DNA of 64,000 nt. It comes from Fasciola hepatica (lineage: Eukaryota; Platyhelminthes; Trematoda; Plagiorchiida; Fasciolidae). The translations under genes and the position numbers were made by a program. Numbering within the stretch: the first letter of the stretch is position 1; each line of letters opens with the position of its first letter. The DNA lies in assembly GCA_948099385.1 (NCBI GenBank), contig CANUEZ040000067.1, positions 20,850,501 through 20,914,500 on the forward strand. The letters are read 5' to 3'. The notes beneath the pieces were generated by a model, which saw only the letters and a list, made by a program, of their open reading frames with translations, searched no databases and was not told where the DNA came from. Positions 22,393-34,300 of this stretch are shown here, piece by piece.

Positions 22393-25300
22393 GTACAGCG
22401 TTAAACAGTAGGGCAAGCCCCACTGACCACTGCATTTCTCACCATGTTGCACGCTGAATTAAAAAGTATGAATGTACAAGATGGACAGGGACTGGACCTA
22501 CAAAGGTGGGAAAAGGAAAGAATGCCCTAGTAGCCAACACACGGAATACACAGTCTAATTGTACAAACGCACATCGATCAATCATTCTGATTCGATAGAA
22601 AGTGACAACACGATCGCCACTGTTCGCGGTTCGCTGCCATATCCTTCAGTGTCTCCAGCCAACTGGTAGACGGATCTTTTGGACCCCAACCACGAAGACG
22701 TGAGGCATCTACTTTTCCCAAGTCTGCTGTACATTTTCTCATTCCTCGCTGCCACTTCATCTGTTGACCTCCACGTGGTCTCTTCCACTCCGTAGGAGGA
22801 ACGGAGAATAGGACACGGCACGGTAGACGTGTGGTTGACATACGTAACACGTGCCCCAACCAACGAAGTCTACTACACTGGATACCCTGTGACAAAACGT
22901 TCTCCGAATTAATACCCAATACTCGATTTCTGACCTCAGCATTGCTCACTCGGTCATTCCACCCAATCCTAGCGATACTACGCAAGCATCAATGGTCGAA
23001 AACCTCAAGACGACGAATATCTCCAGCACGCAGACTCCAAATCTCGCAACCGTACAACTAAACTGAACGCACTGCAGCACAATATACACGACCTTTCAAC
23101 TTCAGTGAAATGTCAATTCGATGCCACAAGTGCTTCAGTCCAGCGTACGCCGCTCGAGCTTTGGATATACGCGTGCTCACCTCTACTATTGTGCTCCCAT
23201 CCGTCGTCACACTGCTGCCGAGGTAGGTGAAGTGGTCGACAACTGACAGCACATCCTCCCCATCGAGCATCAAGCTCGGAATCGTTGACGTTCAGTCTTG
23301 TAACATCACTTTACACTTTGAAGGTGCAAAACGCATGCCGAATGGAACTACAGCTCTTGAGAGTCTATCTAGTGCACGTTGAGCATGTTCCGTGGATTCA
23401 AACAAGCAGACAACGTCGTCTGCGTAATCTAGGTCACATAGCTTTCCACTATTTCCTAGTTCGACGCCTACATCCTGAAGATTTTGCAACGCACTCTCCA
23501 TTATTTCGTCCATGACGAAGTTGAACAGCCATCACGACGAGACTGCACCTTGACGTGGTGTGATGGGTTGCGCGCCTCTATGACCCAAAGAGCTATACAG
23601 GATGGCTTCCCTAAGCCCTCTCTGTTATTCAACCTTTGTCTTCTGTCCCTAGCCATCCCTCTTTGCCCCATCTATCCACCCGTAATGCTCCCACAGATAA
23701 CACGGTCAATATTCGCAACGATTCACTGTCAGGTAGTATCGGGAACAATCCTCTGTCTGGTAACTCACATTTTCTCAAGCCTTGTCAACCTCCGAATCTC
23801 GGCTTCTTCAACGTGCGTACACTCATGCAGGCCGGTCAGCAGGCGTGCCTAGCCCTCACAATGAACTCTCTGAAGATTGATGTTTGCTGCTTAAGCGAAA
23901 CGCGTATCCAGGATTCGAGCAGTGTAATTCAACTAACTGCTCCTGGTATCTCATCGAGGATACGAAGCAGCTAGGGCTGTGGGTCGACGTGGTGGAATTG
24001 TCTTGACTGACAAGGCTGAGGCTGCCCTATTAGACTGGATTCCAGTTAACAGTCGTTTATGTGCTGTGAGACTCCAAGGGTCAGTTGGCGTTCGAAAGGA
24101 TAGTCGTGTTAAGCGCAATTTGTTTGTGATCTCGGCGTACGCCCCAACAGACTGCAGCTCAGACTTGCAGAAAGATGAGTTCTATGATGCCCTCGCCTCT
24201 CTCGTTCGCAGCAGTCGAGGTTCCGACATTGTAGTGCTAGCTGGTGACTTCAATGCACAAGTTGGCAAACTTAGTGTGTCAGAAGCCTGTTAAGGTGGGC
24301 GTCGTGCTTTACCTGCTGAGCGTACAGATAACGTGGATAGGCTTCTCCAATTTTGTGCAGACAATCGATTGTTCTTGTCTAGCACCAATTTCCGACACAG
24401 CTCGCGTCGCACAGCGACTTGGCAATCTAACTCTACAGGTACTTTTAGTCAAATTGATCATATCGCAATAAGCTACCGGTGGCGCAGTTCTGTTCAGAAC
24501 TGTAGATCTTACTGGTCCACGTACGTAGAGTCGCACCATGCGTTAGTTTTAATGCGATGATCTCTCCAGCTCCACGGTCATCGACATCAACGGCAAGCCT
24601 GGTTAGCCGTAGAACGTTTGTGTGGTCCAGAAGTTGTCACCAGTTATGAATAGAAATGAGCCCATGAGCTAGGATCTACGACGAACAGTAATGTAGATGA
24701 GCATTGAGCTCACGTCAAACAGGCGATGCACGTGGCAGCAGGTTTTGCCTGTGGTCCTAGATCCGTTGTCCATCAAAGACACTGGATCTCGCAAGAGTCG
24801 CTGAGTATAATGGAGCAAAAGCGTCAGTTCTTGGACCGTAAGGTGCGGAGAAATCTACAAAGGCAATTTACGAAAAGCCTTAAGAATGATCGCGAAAATT
24901 GGTGGGTCAAGGTTGCCGAATAAATGGAAATAGCAGTTGCTTCAGGTAACAGTCAGACACTGTTCAAACGTATTCGTGACACCAGTGGACGGCGCATCCA
25001 GGTCAGTGAAACGATTTGGGATAGGAATGGAGAACCCATCCATAACAAACAGCAAAGGCTTGACCGATAGGCCGACTACTTCAAGGAACAGTTAAGCTGG
25101 CCGCACGCTAGTGTAGTTACTCCTGTATCAACAACTGCGACTCCTTGGGTGGTATCACTTGAGCCCCCATCAGAAGTAGAAGTAGAGTCATGTATTCGAT
25201 TACTAAGGCGGGGGAAAGCGGCAGGTCCCGACGAACTTCCCCCAGTTCTTTTCAAACTGGGTGGTGAGGCGTTGATAAAATCACTTACCGCTTTGCTCCG

Positions 25301-28300
25301 TGACATTTGGAAGGAGGAGCGTATTCCGTTAATATGGAGTGAGTCATTGATTGATCCCATCTTCAAGAAGGGAATACGCAATGACTGTAGTAATCATCGT
25401 GGGATTAGCTTAATTCCGATAGTCACCAAAGTATTAGCTTCGATTTTGCTGCATCGTCTTACACCGGCTCGCGAGAAGTGCGCAGAATGTATCTCGATGA
25501 GATACCAGGAGCAGTTAGTTGAATTACACTGCTCGAATCCTGGATACGCGTTTCGCTTAAGCAGCAAACATCAATCTTCAGAGAGTTCATTGTGAGGGCT
25601 AGGCACGCCTGCTGACCGGCCTGCATGAGTGTACGCACGTTGAAGAAGCCGAGATTCGGAGGTTGACAAGGCTTGAGAAAATATGAGTTACCAGACCGAG
25701 GACTATTCCCGACACTATTTGACAGTGAATCCTTGTGAAGCGAGCTGAGATTTAAAAGCGGATCAAAATAGAGAGGAAGTTGTAGATAGGCCAAGAAGAG
25801 AAACAGAATCTGTGGCAGGCTGCACAGTTAAATCAAAGGATAAATGAGAGGAAAATGAATGATGTTCCAATGAAATTAAGAGAAGAAAAGTTTTGGAATC
25901 AATAAATACAACATGATTTTGGGATCCCCGGGAGGAGATGTGTTTGAGATCGGACCCTTAAGATGCACTGATTGCACTGCGATCACGGTCGATGTTGGTG
26001 TTGGCATGGCGGGGGTCCGATAAGAAAGGAAAGAATCAAGTGTGGAATCGTCGGCAAAGGAATGGATTGGGTTGGAGGTGGTGCATAAAATATCAGTAAT
26101 AAATAAAAGAAACAGAGTAGGCGCAAGTACTAAACCTTGGGGAACACCAGCATTCACAGGAAATGGCTGGGACAGAACCTCATCAACTCGGACGGAGATA
26201 GTTCGCTTACTGAGGAAACTTGATGTCCACATAACGAGTGCGGAGGAGAACCCGAAAAATGGCAGTTTCACCAGAAGACCTCCGTGCCAAACTCGGTCAA
26301 AGGCCATGTGTGTTTCTCCGTGATTATCGAGTGCAGCCGACCAGGAGTGTGAGACGAGAGCCAGGATATCACCGGTGGAACGGCGAGGTCGGAATCCGTA
26401 TTGGCGACCGCTCAGTAGTCCTTCGCTTTCGAGAAACGTACGCACTTGGTTGGAGATGACAGTTTCAAATGCTTTTGAAAAAAAACAGGTGTGGTAGGAA
26501 TAGGACGATAGTTATTCGGGTCGGAAGGATCGCCACGTTTTAGGAATAGGAAAAATAACGGAGTGTTTCCAGGGGGTCGGAAAAGTAGAAAGCTACAGAG
26601 AGAGACAGAAAAGACGGCGTAAGAGAGGGGCCAATTCAGGGGCACATATTTTAAGGACGATGGATGGTATACCGTCCGGACCGGGTAGTTTGGATACGTC
26701 CAGGAACGCAGCGCTTGGCGGATCTTCCTAGCGCTAATATGAGTTTGGAAGTGGGAGACAGAGGGAAGAGGAGGAACTGGAGGAGTAAGATAAGTGGGTT
26801 AGGTAGAGTTGGAGGCAAATTGGGATGCAAAAACTTCGGCTTTCTCGTGTGGTTCACAAACAAGATCACCAGAAGAATTACAGATGGGAGGGAAATTGGA
26901 AAGGCAAACGTTTGCGGGAGACTGCTTTGGCAAGGGACCAAAATATTCTGGTGGTAAATGAGAGTAAGCGTTCGGCTTTCCAGCGGACGAAGCGTTCTTT
27001 GGCTCTCTGTGTGGTTGACGATCAACTGTTTCTGGCTTGCACGAAGCGGCGATTGGAGTCGGTAGTGGGCGAGCGGCGCCAGAGGCGAAATGTTGCACGC
27101 TTCAAACGTACAGCACGATTACATGCGTGGTTGAACCACTCGGGGGATTCGGGTTTGCCGGGTTTGGAAAAGTGGGGAATAAAAAGTTGCACACGTTAAA
27201 GAACAATGTCAGTGAAGTTAGAAACAGAAACGGAAACGTCTGAAGTAAAGCTGCAATCATTCCAAGGATAGGACGCTAGGAAGGCGCGAAAATCATCCCA
27301 GTTGGCTGAACTGTAACGCCAAAATGTGTCTCGAGATGGGTGGAGAATCGGGGCGAGCAAAACTGATGGAACAGGAAATAATGCAGTGGTCAGATGAACC
27401 GAGTGGAAGAAGAACAGAGATGCCTGGGAACACAGAGGGAACAGAAGTGAGAATAAGATCGATGGTATGGGCACGAACTCCAGCCCGATCGGGAATACGT
27501 GTGGGGAGGTCAACAAGTTGGCACAGGTTGTTGACCACGGCGAAATGTTCGGCTTCGCGCCCCATAGCCGAAGTGTCCGATGAGTGAATCAGCCAATCTC
27601 GAACGTGAACATCAAAATCTCCCATGATGGTGATATGGCAGTTGGGATCCGCAACAAACAAGTGCTCAATGTTTGAAGATAAGAAATCAAAGATCGATGG
27701 ATCGCTATTGTTGGGTGAACTGTAAACAACATAAAAGTTGTGATTAAAATAAGAAAGTCAGAGTTTCAGCCACATCAACTGAAATTCACGACCGGAAAGG
27801 TCAAGATTCTGGATTCTGGATGTAGCAATACACCGATAGACAAATATACAGACACCACCTTCGGGCGAAAAAGAGGAGTGAAAGGTGTAGTTGGAAAATT
27901 GGAGGTGGGTGGTGTCAAAAATAAAACAAAAGGGGAGGAAGATCGGAGAAATCAGTGCACAAAATCGATATCGTGGTTCATTCCGCGAATGTTAGTGGGA
28001 GTGATGAGTTCGTGCTTGTTTTTCGAGTGAGCAGAGCGAGCAAAACAGCGAGTGCGTGTATCGTTGTGTATTTTCATGATTTGTAGTGTGTAGGAATCCG
28101 GCAACCATGATCTTAAGACTGAAAGTGGTAACCACTTAAGGCCTCAGTAGATCGGGCGTGGTATTGAGCCGGGCGACAGCAGAGCCGTCTACCACCACGG
28201 AACAATTCCCGACGGACTGCAAAACCTCAGTGTTGCTGTCACTTCCACCGGTGGTGGTTATGCGGCTTATAGCGTTTGATTCAGTTCGGTTCAGTTTAGA

Positions 28301-31300
28301 CAACCATTAATCAAGCACTGGGTGCGTTGGCTTTAGTTGCTGTCTCCTGCCGGCAACTTTCAGAAGAAATACTGAGAAGGAAAAGAGTATGAATGAAGTA
28401 AGAGGAGAGCTGGAAATAATGGTATCAAGTCAATGAAGAAGAAGACGTTTCCTTGCCACGTCGGAGGTCCGATGTTCGAATCCCCGCCATTACCAGCTAC
28501 TTTGGTGGTAGATAATAATCCATTGTCGTCCGGCTCGTTACCACACGTGATCTACCTGGACCTTATGTAGTTTACCACTCCAATTTTCAGGATTTCATTG
28601 TCGATGATGTTTAATGGTGCAGCGGGCCTTCGTGGCTATGAGGTGTATACCCCTTCCATTGCACTCATGCACAAGCATGTGATAGACATTAATAGGACTG
28701 AATAAATTACCGTGGTATCAATCTGACTAACGTGGCCGCAGAGGCATTCTCGGTGTTTCTGTTGGACCGTTCAGCGGAGCAAGACACGCCCTAGTTAAGG
28801 GTCTTTCCACTGGGGCAGTGGATGGGTTGATCAAACAGTCACTCTGCAAAGTATTAGAAAATGAGAACAATTTTCAGTAATGAACAACAGCTGGTAATGC
28901 GATCAGATATGATTGCGCAGTTGAAACGGAAACGACAATACGAGAAATCGAGGAAGAACAGTGGCGGATGATTTAGGCTTTATTCGTCTGAAAATCTTCC
29001 ATACGCTAAGATGTAAAAAACATACGTAAGAAAATTTATCAAACACAGGTTATTATAATAATGCACATCGAGTTTGAGAATACATAACCTGTTTTATTAA
29101 TTTTCGGACCGCCTTTGACTACATCGACAGAGAATCGCTATGGACTATACTTCACGCGGATGGAATGTTCCACAATATTGCTAGTTTTATGCGGTCATAC
29201 CACTCAAATACGCGTTCGAGAATACGCGTCAATAGAAAAAAACCCGGTAGTTTCTCAATTCCGGTGTTATGCATGGCCGCCCCTGGTTGCCGGTGTTTAG
29301 CTACGCTGTCGATTAGATAGTTCGTCATACGCTCATCGGTTACTCTGATATCCAACTGGGTCCCGATGCGTTTCTCGGCTAATTGAAATTCGAAGACGAT
29401 ATCGTCATCTTTGGGGATAGCTGGATCGTCTCACAGCCGGTTCTAAATTGCGTAGAATCCTTCGCAAAACCTATTGCATTAGAGATCAAGGCGTCAAAGA
29501 TTAGGTTGTTTTCGACTTGTAGTACACAGTTCATACAACCTACATACGCAGATGGCTAACAAATCATACACATCCCGGCATTTGAATATCTAGACTTCAC
29601 GGCCCTCCCAAACGGTGGAGCCAAAAACGAAATCAAACTGCTCATTGGTAATTCCAAGAGAGGGTTCCTCTAGTTTTCAGTGCACCTTGGGCGCGCAAAT
29701 AACTGGCTTCGAATCGCAGTCCGCGTCTCCCTGGCTGCTATCCTACTAGTACATACTTTACTGCGGTTGGCTTCTTGGATAAGATCGGCTGGCTTCATAA
29801 ATGTCTCTGATCGTGGCTGCTCATGCTGGGCATGCTGGTTGATGCCGTGGTATGGATAACAACGTGTAGATTAAGTGATGATGAAGTTTCACGGGGGTTT
29901 GGTACAGGAGACGTCCACCGGCATCACCCGGCTTGTTTCGAGAGCGCACCTCCAACCTTTACGGAACCAGGGTTAGGCTGTGTTGCAACATAATGTCGAT
30001 GCATGGTCTGCGGTAGCTTTGCAACAACCCGTTCGCCGTTCTAGTAGATCGGATTCAACAGGGGATTCCATGCAGTCCTATTAATTCGGCAGATTTCCTT
30101 CATAGGCGTTGCATTATACAGTAAATCTCTTGTCGGCCTACTCAGGGATAACTATCATTGTACGCCGAACACCGTCTCACCGAGGCATTTAGATCTCGGT
30201 TACCTTCAGTCTGGTTTAGCCCACCTGTCCAGCGGTTTGTCGGCTTGTGGCTGATGCATGCCCCGGGTTCCTGAAGCCACAGCTGAGAGCTGGGCACCCC
30301 ATGGGGACTAAATAAATAGAAAAGATCCCATTGACACGACAGTCTACCAACTCAGGGGTTCTGCTGCTATCAGACACATACAACCTCATCCACCGAGTAC
30401 TGACCTGCTGCTGCAAAACGTGACCATTGCTCGTCGAGAACGCCACGGAGTGTTTTACCGTCGGTGTCTGCGACGGAATCTCAGTGATTTGGTGTTGCTT
30501 ATTTTCAAGCAACGCGATTAGACAACGCTGCTTCAGTATCAAAAGCTACCGGTGTTTCTTCAACGTCGAAGTTTGCAATAATTTTCTCATCTTACGACTT
30601 CCAGACCCGGAGATCTCAAAATGGCGCCTCTCTGCTGTTACACGTCCATGCACTGTCGCCTTGGAAGACAGCTGAAAACATGGACCAGTACTGCCAGATC
30701 GAACGATAATCGACTGAGACTCCAGTCTGCCTACGTTATTCTCAACCGGAAACAGAAAGGGATCTGTCTGTGCCTAGATCTCACCTCAGATTGTCGCTTG
30801 TGGGCAGGTGCCATTGGCGATATCCATGAAATTGGTTCATCTTCCACAGGAACTATCCGCACAAAAATATACCCACACAGTATCTAATTGATACGATTAT
30901 TGGTAGTTTTCTTTTTCATACTCTGTTGTCCTGACCTCGTGCTCAATGTTGGCAGTTAGAACTGTCGCTCCATGTGCTTGGTTAAAAGTTGTTCAAACGC
31001 AAGGCGAAACTTTATCGGACTGACTTGAATCTAGCTAAAAACAGTTGGTTTCTGATTTATACAGACCTGCGCCTTCGTCCAAAACAGTGAGGAAAATAAA
31101 AGACGAGGCGGTGGTGTTCAAAATCCGTATGACGGTTTAAACTGGGAACGTTATTTCATGTATGCTCGTTGTCGCCTTTGAGCAAATTTACGAGTGAGTA
31201 GATTCGTTTGCGAAAAATGGCACGGGTAAAATGAAGAGGAAACTGTCAGTCTCACCCAAGGCCTTGGCGTGTTTACCCGCCTTTTGTTTATAAAGACAGC

Positions 31301-34300
31301 CGGATACTATTAGTATTTCCAGTCACCGGGATTTAGTAATTGGAGCCTGATTCAATGAGCACTATATACCCACGCGCATAAAAAAAATATTCTTTGTCGC
31401 CATCAGTCGTCCTATCTTCTACCCAGCTGGTTTTAGCCGACCGAATCTTATCAAAGAGTTACTTGCTGGTTGCTTAGGGGTTCGTTCTGTTCAGGTCTTC
31501 ACTGGTGTATTGTCTGTGCACGCGTTTTCAGTGTTTACAAATGTCTTTTGATTTAATCAAGTGTTTCTTTCTTTTACTTAAAACACTCATTACTTACTAG
31601 TCTTATTTTCCTCACTAGATCGCACAAGAACATGGTGTGGCTCCGCTAGAGCAAGCCAGCGATTTCAAGCAACGCTGTGATGAGGACTCGTACGAGATTG
31701 TAACTCGGATGAAAAGCGTGCAGGTAATTTATTCTATGATAGTCTACGTTGATCTACACTTTATTCAGAAACTCTCATCTGCAACCAGGTCGCATCTAAT
31801 CACAATGGAGCTACACCTTTGCGTGGTTCGACGATTTGCGCGCCTGATCGATCCAGTGAGCTATGCAGTATGGCTTACCTCAAGCCAAAGATTCAGCCAT
31901 AGCTTAGAGGTCAATAGGTATAGGACTAACGAAACAGTATCCTGGTCCTCCAGGTTGAGGATCGGTTTGAGCTGGGAACGCGGACGATAAAATCAGTGGA
32001 GGAATAATTGATCCGCTGTCATCCGGCTCGTTACCCCGTCTGACTTATTAGAACCCTGCGTGATTCTTTGCTCTAAATCTCCGGGTCTGGTTGCCGGTTA
32101 TCCCTGATAGTGCACTGAGCATTTGTGGCTACGGGGTATACACCCCTTCCACTGCACTCATGCACAACCATGCAATGAAAAAGCAGATGAGCTTGCACTC
32201 AGCCATTCCCCGCTGCCTTGTTGACAGATTCTTGTTAGAACTAGAAGTTTCCGTTTAGAACCTCAATCGTTCTCCTGCGTAGCGGCTAGCAGTATCCGTA
32301 CATCTCCCATGCATTTCACGAATACAGAGAATTTCATACGGCATTGGGCGTCGGGCAGGATAATCAGGGTTTTGCTGCCCATTGCGGCTAACGGGACGAA
32401 CAGGGATAAGTAAGCTATTGCTCAGACCTCCCTCAACCTGTGTTCTGTCCCCGACCGCATCTCTCTGCCCCTTCTATTACCATCAATGCTGCCACTGAAA
32501 ACACACCGGATACTCACAACGGTTCATGAATAATCCTCAGTCTCATTGCTCACATTTTCATAAACCTTATTAGCCTCTGAATCTCGGCCCTTTTACCATA
32601 CGTACCCTAATGCAGGCCGGTCAGCAGGCGTGCCTAGCGCTAGCAATAGATTCTCTGAAGATTGATGTCTGTTGCGTTAGTGAAACGCGTATCCAGGTTT
32701 CGACCAGTCTTGATTGACAAGACTGAACCTACCCTTTTACACTGGATACCGGTTAATAGTCGTTTGTATGCTGTAAGACTCCAGGGATCAAGTGGTGTTC
32801 TAAAGGATAGTTGTGTTGAGCGCAGTTTGTTTGTGATCTCGACATACGCACAAAGAGACTGAGAAAATGTACAGCCAACTAAGGGAAAGTAGGAGTCTCA
32901 CGTCTTCATGGATGAGGTCCAAAAACCCCTCAACGCGTTAGGTAGAAACACGGAAGGATGGGACAACGAACCATGAACAATAGTGATCGTGTTGTTACTT
33001 TCTGTAGAATCAGAATGATAAATCAGTGTGCGTTAGTACAGGTAGACTGTATTTCGTGTGTCGGCTTCTGCGGGGTTCTTTACTTTTTCTACCCCTGTAG
33101 ATTTACTCCTTGTCCACCTTGTATATTTTCTATTTCTACATGCAACATGGAAAGATAGGCTAGTGATCAATGGGGCTCGCCCTGCTGTTTAGAAGTGTGC
33201 AATGATGTTAATGACAACTAGTCAATTTCGGCATGCATTTTGTTAAAACCGTACCGTTAGTCTGCTCCGTCCTACGCCGAAGGCTGTACTACCTTTGATA
33301 GCATCTGTTTTTGACGTCGCAAATCTCCAGGTCTTCTTGCGTATAACTGCTCATCGATTATGATCCATTCTAGTGTTCAGAGCTATGCCAACGACCGGAG
33401 GATACCGTACGATCGTCGTTTATCGTACACGGTCAAAAGGCTCCTTTTCCTAATTACTTTCATGTTGGCAATTTTTTTGTACCCAGAACAAGAAATACAA
33501 GTTGAAGAAAAGGCAATCATTTGTACGCCACAATTCGGTCTTTTTTTTGCTGGATTAACACTTGGGAAATTCTATGATTTTCTTTTTGTCTTGTGTTTCG
33601 TGAATAATAGTTCAGTTGTATCTAAGGTACAAAGACCTCTTGGGGTGTAAATTATAATTTTACTCTGACTCTACTGCCTATCCATCGTCCTAGTAACCTT
33701 TTCTTGAGGATGGGAAAATGATACCATTGTGCTGAAACCACTATAGCGATGAGTGTGGCATTGCTACCAATAATAATAACTTCGGCTAATGTAAAGTATG
33801 TATTAGCGCCCAATGTAAGTGATTTGTTTAGTGCAGCGGAAACACAAATTTTATATGTGGATGTCTGGAAAATTACAGCTGCTGTGATCTGAACGATTTA
33901 CGAGGTTTCTTTAAAGTTCACTCCATACAAAGTGTACGGTGAAAACAAACGAAAATTCTCGTTTTTTAACTAGATGCTTTCCCCATTTTGTTGTACTCAG
34001 TCTGTACTCGCTGAATGGTTTCATTCTCGACGATAGGGTTCCGTTTCTTGATATTTATATTGCATGTTAAACGTGGGTTACAATAGAATGGATGAATCCC
34101 ATGGACTGGATATATACTTTCTAGCTACTCACTTGTGCTTTTACAGTCTCCCTAATTCCACATTTCACATCTCCCCATCTTCGTTTTCCGTAGTCCCAGC
34201 GGTTACAAAATCTGAAAAATATGGAATTAATAACCAAACTAACCGGCCTGTTGGTTCAAGTACGTTCTTTAACCGAGCAAGACAATGCGACGTACGGGTT

